Below, one piece after another: positions 36,299 through 44,888 of a DNA stretch of 64,000 nucleotides; the stretch's first letter is position 1; each line of letters begins with the position of its first letter. Below the pieces are notes generated by a model that saw only the letters and a program-made list of their open reading frames with translations, made no database searches and had not been told where the DNA came from. A program made the position numbers and the translations under genes. The DNA is taken from contig NZ_CP073578.1 of assembly GCF_018199995.1 (NCBI RefSeq), positions 1,984,001 through 2,048,000 of the forward strand, written 5' to 3'. The DNA comes from Photobacterium sp. GJ3 (GTDB lineage Bacteria; Pseudomonadota; Gammaproteobacteria; Enterobacterales; Vibrionaceae).

Positions 36299-37834
36299 TC
36301 AGGGTTTATTGATTCCGTACTCCCGCAGCTTATTTGCCACAGCGGTATGAGAGACCCCCAGACGCTTCGCAAGCTTACGCGTCGACGGATAACTCTTATA
36401 CAGATTCGTTAAGATACCAGACTCATAGCGCTTCATGATATCGTCCAGTGACCCATCCAGCGTTTCCTCACTGATCACACTGGCAGATTCATTCTCCGGC
36501 AATTGAATGTCATCGACTGTCATTTCTGCCTTTTCAAGCTGAGTCATGGCCCGGAACAGGACATTTCTCAACTGGCGGATATTCCCCGGCCAGGCATACT
36601 GGCTTAAAGTCTGAGCCAGTTTCTCCGACATTGCCGGTTTCGGCTGCTGGAGCTCCTGCGCAAACTGAGACACAAACAGCTCTGCCAGCGGCACAATATC
36701 GGCTGACCGCTCTCGCAGAGGCGGCACCACCAGTGACAACACATTCAGGCGGTAATAGAGATCTTCGCGGAACTGACCCGCTGCAACTAAATCCGGCAAA
36801 CGTTTCTGAGTCGAGCAAATCACCCGGACATCCACTCTCACCTCTTTCTCTTCCCCGACACGGCGGAAAGTGCCGTCCTGAAGGAAGCGCAGCAGTTTGA
36901 CCTGCAAGTGAGACGACATTTCACCGATTTCATACAAAAACACAGTGCCGCCGTTCGCTTGTTCGAATATCCCTTTTTTGCCTGCTTCACCGCCAACGCC
37001 TGCCACACCGAACAATTCAGTCTCGGCGGCATTATCCGGCATGGAAACACAGTTCACGAGCAGGAAAGGCTGGTCCCGGCGTAATGAACGCTGATGACAG
37101 GCTCGCGCCAGCATTTCTTTCCCGGTGCCGGTTTCTCCCTGAATCAGCAACGGCGCATCCAGCAGGGACAGCTTTTTCGCCTGACCAATCAAGTGCCTGA
37201 ACCGGGAAGAGTGACCGACCAGATGTTCAAAACCATTGTCCCCACTAATCTTACGCATGGCCAGTGGCATTTTGGCTTCAGACAAAGAGCGCAGCAAAAT
37301 CACAGCACTTGCCAGTACTTCGTTATTGGCATCATCGGTGACATAAACAGGCAGCACTTCCATCAGGTAGTCCAGCCCGGACAGCACCACCATTTCGCTG
37401 TACTGCTTGGCACCGTCCTTTTCAAGCCAGCGATAGAAATTAAATCCCAGTACGCTGTGAATGGTTTCTCCCAGTACCGCTTCCCGGGATTTACCCAACA
37501 CTTGCTCGGCTGGCTGATTCGCCAGATCGATTTTTCCCTGCAAGTTCACCGAGAAAAACGGATCCGGCAGCGCTTCAAGTAATGCTTTCAGTTCTTTATG
37601 TTCACGCTCACTGGGCATGAACTGGATTTTCCGGACGTCTGTCACGCCCTCCAACTGACGGATTTGCGACATCAGCTGGCGAAATTCTTCAAATTCGATT
37701 TCCGGACAATTCAGGTAGATGATCCCGCTACGGTCGATTTCGATTCCGCGCAGGTCCAGCTCACGACTGGCTAAAATATCCAGCAGTTCCCGGGTCATCC
37801 CCAGCCGGTCGACACAAAAGACTTGTAGCCTCAT
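36299..37834 (-). CDS. tyrR: transcriptional regulator TyrR, Walker B variant
   Basis: 511-residue regulator of aromatic amino-acid genes: ACT domain (1-75), PAS (about 80-190), AAA+ (about 205-440; Walker A GETGTGKE at 233-240) and a C-terminal HTH (TRKLAKRLGVSHTAVANKLREYG). As in E. coli TyrR the GAFTGA loop is missing (ELFGVAG), so it acts with sigma-70. Walker B reads GGTVFLYEIGEM, where the invariant Asp is Tyr301 (TAT at 36934-36932, one base from GAT). The ATG at 37834 has AAGGC upstream, and its MRLQVFCVDRLGMTRELL matches the family. It lies next to ycjXF as in E. coli. Confidence 0.94.
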   Translation of the reverse strand: MRLQVFCVDRLGMTRELLDILASRELDLRGIEIDRSGIIYLNCPEIEFEEFRQLMSQIRQLEGVTDVRKIQFMPSEREHKELKALLEALPDPFFSVNLQGKIDLANQPAEQVLGKSREAVLGETIHSVLGFNFYRWLEKDGAKQYSEMVVLSGLDYLMEVLPVYVTDDANNEVLASAVILLRSLSEAKMPLAMRKISGDNGFEHLVGHSSRFRHLIGQAKKLSLLDAPLLIQGETGTGKEMLARACHQRSLRRDQPFLLVNCVSMPDNAAETELFGVAGVGGEAGKKGIFEQANGGTVFLYEIGEMSSHLQVKLLRFLQDGTFRRVGEEKEVRVDVRVICSTQKRLPDLVAAGQFREDLYYRLNVLSLVVPPLRERSADIVPLAELFVSQFAQELQQPKPAMSEKLAQTLSQYAWPGNIRQLRNVLFRAMTQLEKAEMTVDDIQLPENESASVISEETLDGSLDDIMKRYESGILTNLYKSYPSTRKLAKRLGVSHTAVANKLREYGINKP

Positions 37835-38002
37835 AGTGGTTGCCTTTTTACTCCAGACAAAACTGTCAACAATTCGTGACACGTGAGCAGTGTGCGCGGA
37901 AGTTACCTGATCGTCAAGACAGGAAATTCAGAAGGTGAGAACTGTATCGTGATGAAATGGTGGCAAAAACAACATTTTGCAGAGTCATGCCATCAGGTGA
38001 AT

Positions 38003-38037
38003 AAAAATCGACCAGCCCCAATGGTGAAGCTGGTCGA
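38003..38037 (-). terminator. intrinsic terminator of ycjF
   Basis: 9-bp stem TCGACCAGC/GCTGGTCGA with a 12-nt loop. On the minus strand it is followed by TTTTTATT. It lies 7 bases beyond the ycjF stop codon. Confidence 0.82.
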
Positions 38038-38043
38038 AAAACA

Positions 38044-39087
38044 TCAGGTACTCTGCCCCGCCGTCTCGGACTTGTCCGCCCCCAGTCGGCCAAGCAGATC
38101 ACGCCGGATATCACTCAGGGCCGGCGCCTGATCCGGCTGCCAGGGCAGCGGTCGCATCAGATTGATTGCTTTCAGGCCGAGCCGGCCGGTCAGCAGACCC
38201 ACGCCTAAGCCCTGCGCAGCCCGGGCTGATAAACGACCGGTCAGGTGGACTGACAATAAATCCATGCTGCTGTCGGTGATCAGTTCACTGGCACCGGCAA
38301 TAGCCATATTTTTCAGCACCAGTTTGAACAGCTGAATCCGGGACCAGTAGCCCAGTTCAATGCCGTACACTGCGGCAATCTGATCAATCAGACGGAAGTT
38401 TCGCCAGGCGACCAGTAGGACATCAGCGATCGCCAGCGGGCTGACGGCAACCATCAGCGCGGCTTCACGCGCGTACTTCACCACCAGCTTTTTCGCGGCT
38501 TTATCCTGCTGGCTCACCACGAGTTGATCATACATGGCCAGCACTTCAGCATCGTTATGGGTCGCTGCCAAAGATTCCTGCCAGCGGCTGTAGCCTGCGT
38601 GTTCAGCGGAGATCCCGCCCTGTTTCGCCAGCCGGATACAGAAAGCTTTCCCTTGCCCGATACCATCTTCGGCAAGGAGCATTTCAGCCTGTTCCCGTTC
38701 AGTCTGCCGGTCTTTCAGTCGGCGCAGCCGGAGCCATTCACGGCCGAGGACGACAATCCCTGTGGCTGCCACGGAGGCCACCAGCACACTCCAGCCCAGG
38801 GACAGCCAGTCCCCGCTCTGATAGGCCGAATACACATAATCGACGCTTTGCCAGACGGTCAGACCCACCCCACCCAACAACAGGGTTTTCAGCCAGCGAC
38901 CTTTGGACTTCCGCTTTCCCAGCGTTTGCGCTAACTGTGCTTCTGCTTGTGTTTCTGAGGCATCTTCGGGACCAGACGGCAAGAAACTCTCTTCCTGCGC
39001 AAATTCCAGTCTTGTTTTGAGATCTGGCGCAGACTGCGCCTGTTCGGTTTCGTCGAATACAATCTTGCTCTGAAACGATTTGGTCAT
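38044..39087 (-). CDS. ycjF: inner-membrane protein YcjF (TIGR01620/DUF697)
   Basis: 347-residue membrane protein of the YcjF family. An acidic N-terminal tail (1-60) is followed by a helix pair at about 68-110 (LLLGGVGLTVWQSVDYVYSA and a second segment) and a C-terminal DUF697-like region with hydrophobic helices (about 200-320). Its start overlaps the ycjX stop by 4 bases (ATGA). In E. coli ycjX and ycjF belong to the psp regulon, and the same order psp-ycjX-ycjF-tyrR is kept here. Molecular function is unknown. Confidence 0.92.
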   Translation of the reverse strand: MTKSFQSKIVFDETEQAQSAPDLKTRLEFAQEESFLPSGPEDASETQAEAQLAQTLGKRKSKGRWLKTLLLGGVGLTVWQSVDYVYSAYQSGDWLSLGWSVLVASVAATGIVVLGREWLRLRRLKDRQTEREQAEMLLAEDGIGQGKAFCIRLAKQGGISAEHAGYSRWQESLAATHNDAEVLAMYDQLVVSQQDKAAKKLVVKYAREAALMVAVSPLAIADVLLVAWRNFRLIDQIAAVYGIELGYWSRIQLFKLVLKNMAIAGASELITDSSMDLLSVHLTGRLSARAAQGLGVGLLTGRLGLKAINLMRPLPWQPDQAPALSDIRRDLLGRLGADKSETAGQST

Positions 39088-40481
39088 CGCAATTTATCTC
39101 CCAGCAAAAACGACAGGGTTTTATCCATCCGGATATGCGGCAGCGGTTCATCACTTTGCTGCGGCAAGGGCCGGAAACTGACAAAATCAAAACCCTGAGA
39201 TGCCCAGAATTGATCATCCGGCAGACGTCTCGGGACTTCTCCCGGAAAGATAGTCTGGGCCTGACCGGACAAAGTATGGCCGCGCAAGGCTGGCACCTGC
39301 TTGCCCTGGTGCTCCACAAATCCGGGCTCCGTCGCCTGTATAGCAGCCAGACTGGTGCAGCTCATATTGATGCCTTCAAACGATGCCGTCTGCCAGGCTT
39401 CATTGACCATCTGCTGCAGCAGGCTGACCAGATTCGGATGCTGCTCCGGGGTAATATGATCCGCTTTGGTGGCCGCAAACAGCACTTTATCGATTCTGGG
39501 CGAGAACAAACGGCGCAGTAATGAACTCCGGCCATAATGAAAGCTCTGCATCAGTTGATTCAGGGCATGCCGCATGTCATTGAAAGATTCACGCCCCGCA
39601 TTCAGCGGTTGCAGGCAATCAACCAGAATAATCTGGCGGTCGAATTTCGAGAAATGGTCCCGGTAAAAGCCTTTCACCACATGTTGCTGATAATATTTAT
39701 AACGGCTACGCAGCATCCCGAAGTTTGTATTTTCTTTCGCTTCATTCAACTGGCTTTCGCTGTATTTATCCAGCCACACTAACGGAAAAAACTGAAGGAC
39801 AGGCGCACCCGACAACTCACCGGGCAATACGAATCGTCCCGGTTGCACCCAATGTAATCCCGCCTCAGCCTTACATTGATGTAAATAGGCGGTGAACTGT
39901 TCTGCCAGCCGGGCCAGCAGGTTTTCATCCGCTTCTGCGAATGGATCCAGTGCCTCACCTGCCGCCAGCCAGTCTTGCGCCAGGGCCTGACGACGCCCCG
40001 TCATCAGCCGGTGCTGCTGTTTCGACCAGGCCAGATAATCCATGTCGAGCAAAGGTAAATCGAGCAGCCATTCTCCGGGATAATCAATAATATCCAGATA
40101 GAGGGTGGCCGTATCCTGCAAGAGTTTCAGCGGGCCTTTCTGCGGCTGAAAACGCAGGGCCATGCGAATCTGGCTGACATCACGGGTCGGCTCGGGCCAG
40201 TGAGGCGGTGTGGCCAGCAGAGACTGCATCCCTTCTTCATATCCGAAAGCAGGCACATGCATTTCAACCTGAGGAACCCGCCGGGCGCCCATCAGGTGCC
40301 CGTCACTGACCGCCGGAAACAGCGGTAATCGTGGATTGGTACTGACATGCTGTAACTGGTTCACCAAGGAAGTGATAAAAGCGGTTTTCCCGGCACGGGA
40401 TAAACCGGTCACTGCCAGCCTGACATGCCTGTCCAGCCCCCGGTTCACTAATTTGTTCAGCTCTTGCCCTAAATGAATCAT
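39084..40481 (-). CDS. ycjX: GTPase-like P-loop protein YcjX (DUF463)
   Basis: 465-residue protein with a P-loop GLSRAGKTAFIT at about 27-38, a possible DxxG (DIIDYPGEW near 132-140) and a family-specific C-terminus. Homologues form the YcjX/DUF463 group, described structurally as atypical GTPases. AGGAT precedes the ATG closely. It forms a two-gene unit with ycjF and lies 78 bases downstream of pspC, with a hairpin between that may partly uncouple it. The context suggests an envelope-stress function. Confidence 0.92.
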   Translation of the reverse strand: MIHLGQELNKLVNRGLDRHVRLAVTGLSRAGKTAFITSLVNQLQHVSTNPRLPLFPAVSDGHLMGARRVPQVEMHVPAFGYEEGMQSLLATPPHWPEPTRDVSQIRMALRFQPQKGPLKLLQDTATLYLDIIDYPGEWLLDLPLLDMDYLAWSKQQHRLMTGRRQALAQDWLAAGEALDPFAEADENLLARLAEQFTAYLHQCKAEAGLHWVQPGRFVLPGELSGAPVLQFFPLVWLDKYSESQLNEAKENTNFGMLRSRYKYYQQHVVKGFYRDHFSKFDRQIILVDCLQPLNAGRESFNDMRHALNQLMQSFHYGRSSLLRRLFSPRIDKVLFAATKADHITPEQHPNLVSLLQQMVNEAWQTASFEGINMSCTSLAAIQATEPGFVEHQGKQVPALRGHTLSGQAQTIFPGEVPRRLPDDQFWASQGFDFVSFRPLPQQSDEPLPHIRMDKTLSFLLGDKLR

Positions 40482-40515
40482 ATCCTGCCCTTCTCATTTT
40501 TCTTCGTACAGCAGA

Positions 40516-40537
40516 AAAGCAGGCGGTTGCCTGCTTT
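40516..40537 (-). terminator. hairpin terminator between pspC and ycjX
   Basis: 9-bp stem AAAGCAGGC/GCCTGCTTT with loop GGTT. The U-tract is short on the minus strand (TTTTCTG), so partial read-through into ycjXF is likely. Confidence 0.65.
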
Positions 40538-40559
40538 CCTTTTTAGGCCAGTGTTGCGT

Positions 40560-40946
40560 TTAAAGCTGTTTGAACGCTTTTTCCACATCGTAGGCAGAGG
40601 AGGTCACATAAGCTTCCATCTCTTGGAGCTTGGTTTCCATGCCATCCATTTCGCTCTCCAGGTTATGCAAAACCTGAGACGGTGACTGCCCGGACTGCCA
40701 GGGTTTCTGTTTCACCGTGTGCTCTTTATAAGCATGCTGCTGTGTCTGACGTTCTTCCGGCATCTTATCCAGAAACAGACAGGCTGCGATATAAGCCAGC
40801 GTGACGAAAAAACCGATACCCAGCAAAAACGCAGAAACCGTCAGGATACGAACTACCCAGGTTTCAACCCCGAAGTATTCGGCAATCCCGGCACAGACCC
40901 CTCCCAGTTTCCCGTTCTTCGGATCGCGGTATAAGGTTTTCGTCAT
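40560..40946 (-). CDS. pspC: phage shock protein C
   Basis: 128-residue PspC: a cytosolic start with the family signature YRDPKNGKLGGVCAGIAEYFG, one membrane helix (about 36-60) and a C-terminal helical region with coiled-coil character (LHNLESEMDGMETKLQEMEAY). With PspB it senses inner-membrane stress and draws PspA away from PspF. ATG 40946 has GGAGG 8 bases upstream and overlaps the pspB stop by 4 bases (ATGA). Confidence 0.95.
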   Translation of the reverse strand: MTKTLYRDPKNGKLGGVCAGIAEYFGVETWVVRILTVSAFLLGIGFFVTLAYIAACLFLDKMPEERQTQQHAYKEHTVKQKPWQSGQSPSQVLHNLESEMDGMETKLQEMEAYVTSSAYDVEKAFKQL

Positions 40947-41173
40947 GACTTCTGCCTCCATTGCGGCGCTTCAGCATCCAGTATCTTTTCCAGTGTGACA
41001 ATACGTTGCTGCATCTGTTCTGCGCGGGTCAGCAACGCCTGCAGTTTATCCGCTTCATCACCGGAAAGTCCCTGTGCGGTGTGGCGCTTGCTTCGGTAAT
41101 GCAAAATCAGCCACAACGGAGCGACAAATACCAGAAAGACAATCAGCGGCCCGACTATAAATCCCATCGACAT
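40943..41173 (-). CDS. pspB: phage shock protein B
   Basis: 76-residue PspB: one N-terminal membrane helix (IVGPLIVFLVFVAPLWLILHY), then a short amphipathic cytosolic coil (LTRAEQMQQRIVTLEKILD). It works with PspC as the membrane sensor and anchor of the Psp response. It overlaps pspC by 4 bases, and pspA lies 28 bases upstream. Confidence 0.95.
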   Translation of the reverse strand: MSMGFIVGPLIVFLVFVAPLWLILHYRSKRHTAQGLSGDEADKLQALLTRAEQMQQRIVTLEKILDAEAPQWRQKS

Positions 41174-41201
41174 GCAATCTCTCCTCTCAAGGCCTTCACT
41201 A

Positions 41202-41867
41202 TTATTCTTTGTCTTTCATGCCTGCTTTCAGACGTGCCAGTTCCTGTTCGATTGCGTCTTGTGCCTGCAAATCCGCAAATTCCTGATCCAGACTCTTACC
41301 GCGACCTAAATTATAGCTGTCGGCTTCTGCCTCCATTTCGTCAATACGGCGCTCGTATTGCTCGAACTTGGATAATGCTTCGTCGACTTTGCCGGTATCC
41401 AGCTGACGACGAACTTCACGACGATTATCCGCAGCCTGATGACGCATCACCAGCGCTTGCTGACGCGCGCGGGTTTCCTGCAGCTTGCGCTCCAGTTCAG
41501 CAACTTCCTTGGCCAGCTTTTCAATGGTTTCTTCCACCAGCTTATACTCTTCCTGCAGCGTCAGAACCACATCACTGAGCTTTTGTTTTTCAATCAGCGC
41601 AGCACGGGCCAGGTCTTCACGGTTTTTCTGCAGTGCCAGCGTCGCTTTTTGCTGCCAGTCTTCAGATTGTGATTGCAGGCTGTTGATCCGACGCTGTAAT
41701 TCCTTCTTGTCCGCCATGGCTTTGGCGGAAGAGGTCCGGACCTCAACCAGCGTGTCTTCCATCTCCTGAATAATCAGGCGGATCATTTTTTGCGGATCTT
41801 CTGCTTTATCCAGCAATGAATTCACGTTGGCGTTTACAATATCCGCAAAGCGAGAAAAAATACCCAT
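41202..41867 (-). CDS. pspA: phage shock protein A
   Basis: 221-residue PspA/IM30 protein, almost entirely alpha-helical coiled coil. The amphipathic N-terminus [28 protein letters not shown] binds membrane, and the family signature [12 protein letters not shown] is present. PspA inhibits PspF in unstressed cells and forms membrane-protecting scaffolds under stress. It is the first gene of pspABC, behind a sigma-54 promoter and divergent from pspF. Confidence 0.97.
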   Translation of the reverse strand: MGIFSRFADIVNANVNSLLDKAEDPQKMIRLIIQEMEDTLVEVRTSSAKAMADKKELQRRINSLQSQSEDWQQKATLALQKNREDLARAALIEKQKLSDVVLTLQEEYKLVEETIEKLAKEVAELERKLQETRARQQALVMRHQAADNRREVRRQLDTGKVDEALSKFEQYERRIDEMEAEADSYNLGRGKSLDQEFADLQAQDAIEQELARLKAGMKDKE

Positions 41868-41970
41868 AATTGTCTCTCCTTCATCGTCGTCATACCGACG
41901 CTCGGCTGACTGACGTTGTGATTCAGATGTCGCCGGAAAACCAGCGGACTCATGTGTGATAGCCCTATAT

Positions 41971-41987
41971 TACAAAAGGCGTGCCAA
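41971..41987 (-). promoter_or_regulatory. sigma-54 promoter of pspABC
   Basis: Minus-strand TTGGCACGCCTTTTGTA fits TGGCACG-N4-TTGC, with GT instead of GC at -12, as I recall for the E. coli pspA promoter. It lies about 105 bases before pspA and faces the divergent pspF, whose product is the activator. Confidence 0.8.
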
Positions 41988-42019
41988 CTTTATTATTCAT
42001 TCGATATCAGTAAGTTAGC

Positions 42020-42049
42020 TTTACATCTGCTTCTGCCTGCTGCTATCTT
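42020..42049 (+). promoter_or_regulatory. probable sigma-70 promoter of pspF
   Basis: TTTACA-N18-TATCTT, about 70 bases before the pspF start. It lies on the far side of the psp sigma-54 promoter, so PspF bound to upstream sites there could also repress its own gene, as in E. coli. Confidence 0.45.
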
Positions 42050-42120
42050 ATAAATGTTTATGCCAAGAGTTGGCGAAATTGACCAACACTTTTTCTGTTG
42101 AATCACGCGGAGCTCTCCCT

Positions 42121-43143
42121 ATGCAAAAAACGGACAACCTGATCGGTGAATCAGAAGCCTTTCTCGCCGCTTTAGATCATGCCTCGCGGCTGGCTCCGCT
42201 CGAACGCCCTATTCTGATTCTGGGTGAGCGCGGGACAGGTAAGGAACTGATTGCCCAGCGGATTCACTATTTGTCCAGACGCTGGGATCAGCCTTTGGTT
42301 TCCCTCAATTGTGCAGCCCTGAGTGAAGGGGTCATTGACTCTGAATTGTTCGGCCACGAGGCCGGTTCTTTTACCGGCGCGAAAGGCCGCCATATGGGCC
42401 GGTTCGAGAGAGCCGAAGGCGGTACGCTGTTTCTCGATGAGCTCGCAACATCACCGCTGGGCGTGCAGGAAAAGTTATTACGCGTGATCGAATATGGTGA
42501 ATATGAACGGGTTGGCGGTACGAAAACCTGTCAGGCCAATGTCCGGCTGATCTGTGCCACCAATGCCGATCTCCCGGCGCTGGCAAATGAAGGCAGTTTC
42601 CGGGCAGATTTATTAGATCGGCTGGCCTTCGACATTATCCATTTACCACCGCTGCGAGAGCGTCAGGAAGATATCCTGCCGCTGGCAGAATACTATGCTG
42701 TCCGGATGTGCCGTGAGATGGGATTTGGCTATTTTTCAGGGTTCAGTCCCGCAGCAAGAAAAGCGCTCACCACCCATTATTGGCCCGGAAATGTCCGTGA
42801 ACTGAAGAACACGGTGGAACGTTCTGTCTTTCGTCACAATCACGAGGATTTACCCATTGAATCAATTATCCTCGATCCATTCACTCCCCCTTGGGCCAGC
42901 CAACCCAACGGGACGGCCCAAGATGCGGATCCTGCGCTTGAATCCGCCCCGAAGCTTCCAATCGATCTGCGAAATTATCAGGCATCACAGGAAGTTAGTC
43001 TGATCAATCAGGCACTGGTGCAATCGAAGTATAATCAGCGAAAAGCCGCACAACTGCTTGGATTAAGCTACCATCAACTCAGAGGCTTACTGCGCAAGCA
43101 TGATATGGTGGGCAGTCCTCAGGAAAATGACAGCCATGAATAA
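42121..43143 (+). CDS. pspF: psp operon transcriptional activator PspF
   Basis: 340-residue sigma-54 enhancer-binding protein without a receiver domain. The AAA+ domain fills residues 5-245 (Walker A GERGTGKE 35-42, Walker B GGTLFLDE with Asp106, arginine-finger region RADLLDRLAF), and a Fis-type HTH lies at the C-terminus (QRKAAQLLGLSYHQLRGLLRKH). The sigma-54-contacting loop reads GSFTGA (82-87) instead of GAFTGA. I chose ATG 42121, with GGAG 8 bases upstream. A TTG at 42070 in frame is unsupported. The orientation divergent from pspABC and upstream of sapA is as in E. coli. Confidence 0.95.
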   Translation: MQKTDNLIGESEAFLAALDHASRLAPLERPILILGERGTGKELIAQRIHYLSRRWDQPLVSLNCAALSEGVIDSELFGHEAGSFTGAKGRHMGRFERAEGGTLFLDELATSPLGVQEKLLRVIEYGEYERVGGTKTCQANVRLICATNADLPALANEGSFRADLLDRLAFDIIHLPPLRERQEDILPLAEYYAVRMCREMGFGYFSGFSPAARKALTTHYWPGNVRELKNTVERSVFRHNHEDLPIESIILDPFTPPWASQPNGTAQDADPALESAPKLPIDLRNYQASQEVSLINQALVQSKYNQRKAAQLLGLSYHQLRGLLRKHDMVGSPQENDSHE

Positions 43144-43194
43144 CAAACTGCGTCATTTAATAGCATCGCGCTGGTTAATGAAGGAGATACCTTG

Positions 43195-43248
43195 GTGGTT
43201 CGCGCAGAAAGTGATAAATTTAGCCCCTTGTTTTTCCTCAACACCTGA
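43195..43248 (+). CDS. possible 17-codon leader peptide upstream of sapA
   Basis: A very strong ribosome site AAGGAGAT (43181-43188) precedes GTG 43195 at normal spacing (TTG 43192 in the same frame is an alternative). The frame runs 17 codons and stops 17 bases before the sapA ATG, whose own ribosome site is modest. It could be a translated leader coupled to sapA. No regulatory codon run or attenuator hairpin is evident, so function is unproven. Confidence 0.3.
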   Translation: MVRAESDKFSPLFFLNT

Positions 43249-43265
43249 TAGATAAGAGCGTTGTT

Positions 43266-44885
43266 ATGAACGCCTGTTTCCGATTGCTGCTTGCCTGTGC
43301 TGGATTGCTGGGTTTGACGGCCTGCTCTGATCCCCAGCAAGAAAATACCATTCGCCAGTGGGGGTTTATTTATTGTGGCCAGGACACCCCCTGGACCTTT
43401 AATCCTCAATTGACGGATGGTGGTCATACGGCCGACAGTCTGGCAGCCCAGATCTTTGATCGGCTGCTGCAACTGGATCCGATCAGCCATCTGCCGCAAC
43501 CTGCGCTTGCCAGCAGCTGGACCGTCAGTGAAGATGGCCTGGAATATACGTTCACGCTGCGGCAGGATGTCCGGTTTCAGCGTACGCCAGACTTTTCTCC
43601 GACCCGACGGTTCAATGCTGAGGATGTGCTGTTCAGCTTTCAGCGGGTCATTGACCCCAAACATCCGTATCACGCCGTTTCCGGTGGTCATTACCCGTGG
43701 TTTGAAAGCCAGTCATTCCATCGTTTGATTGAACGCATTAAAATCATTGATGCGCATCACATCAAATTTATCCTGACCCGGCCAGACAACGCTTTCCTTT
43801 CGACCATTGCCAGCTCTTATGCTGCCATTCACTCGGCTGAATACGCAGATCAGCTGTTACGGCAAGGTCATCCGGATCAGATTGATACCCGGCCGGTCGG
43901 GACCGGTCCATTTTATATGGATGAATACCAGCCCCATGATCTGATTCGCCTGAAACGCCACTCCTATTACTGGCGTGGGGCCCCCTTTATGGGCCAGGTT
44001 GTGTTCGACATCTCATCCCGCGGGACAGGAACACTGGCCAAGTTGCTGAATCACGAATGTGATGTGCTTTCTTCTCCGGTTGCCAGCCAGCTTCCGGTGA
44101 TCAAGAACGATCCTGAATTTGATCTGATCGCGCAAAATGCCATGAACGTAGCTTTTCTCGCCATCAATAACAGTATTCCGGCCTTGCAGGACGGACGCGT
44201 GCGTCAGGCAATCAATCTGGCGATCAACCGCGAGAATTTGCTGAATTCCGTTTACTACGGTACGGGCACCAAAGCCAAAACCTTGCTGCCCCCGATGTCT
44301 TGGGCACATGATAAAAACCTGCCCGATGTCAGATACGATCCGGTCAAAGCACAGCAGTTCCTGAAAGAAGCAGGTTATGACCGTAATCTGCACCTGATTC
44401 TGGCGGTGCCCATGGAGCCACGGCCTTACAATCCCAGTCCGCGTAAAACAGCAGAGCTGATACAGGCTGATCTGCGCGCGGTTGGTATTGAAGTCACTTT
44501 GCTGTTGCAAGACAGGCCCTTACGACCGGGCTCAAAAGCACAACAAAGCATTGATCTGACGCTGACTGGCTGGGTGGCCGACAATGGCGATCCGGATAAT
44601 TTCCTGCGCCCGCTGCTCTCGTGCAGCGCCAAACAGGCCGGATTGAACGTTGCCAACTGGTGTAATCTGCAATTTGATAACCTGCTGGAACTGGCTTCTC
44701 GCACGACCCAACTGGAGCAGCGTCTGGATTATTATCAGTACGCGCAGGAAATTTTGCAGGATGAAGTCCCGGTGATCCCGCTGGCCCATGGGGTTCACTA
44801 TCAGATTCACCATCAATCCTTACAGGGCCTCCACCTGAGTCCTTTTGGCACCCGCTCGTTCTCTAATGTGTATCGGAGCGAATAA
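43266..44885 (+). CDS. sapA: peptide ABC transporter substrate-binding lipoprotein SapA
   Basis: 539-residue family-5 solute-binding protein of the Sap transporter (antimicrobial peptide resistance, K+ uptake linkage and putrescine export have been reported for the system). Recognised blocks: LAAQIFDRLLQLDP, RRFNAEDVLFSFQR, PVGTGPFY, NPSPRKTAELIQADL and GTRSFSNVYR. The signal ends in GLTAC (Cys20), a good lipobox, whereas I recall the E. coli SapA signal as a normal Sec type, so this one is probably membrane-tethered. It is the first gene of sapABCDF, behind pspF as in E. coli. Confidence 0.93.
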   Translation: MNACFRLLLACAGLLGLTACSDPQQENTIRQWGFIYCGQDTPWTFNPQLTDGGHTADSLAAQIFDRLLQLDPISHLPQPALASSWTVSEDGLEYTFTLRQDVRFQRTPDFSPTRRFNAEDVLFSFQRVIDPKHPYHAVSGGHYPWFESQSFHRLIERIKIIDAHHIKFILTRPDNAFLSTIASSYAAIHSAEYADQLLRQGHPDQIDTRPVGTGPFYMDEYQPHDLIRLKRHSYYWRGAPFMGQVVFDISSRGTGTLAKLLNHECDVLSSPVASQLPVIKNDPEFDLIAQNAMNVAFLAINNSIPALQDGRVRQAINLAINRENLLNSVYYGTGTKAKTLLPPMSWAHDKNLPDVRYDPVKAQQFLKEAGYDRNLHLILAVPMEPRPYNPSPRKTAELIQADLRAVGIEVTLLLQDRPLRPGSKAQQSIDLTLTGWVADNGDPDNFLRPLLSCSAKQAGLNVANWCNLQFDNLLELASRTTQLEQRLDYYQYAQEILQDEVPVIPLAHGVHYQIHHQSLQGLHLSPFGTRSFSNVYRSE

Positions 44886-44888
44886 CTG

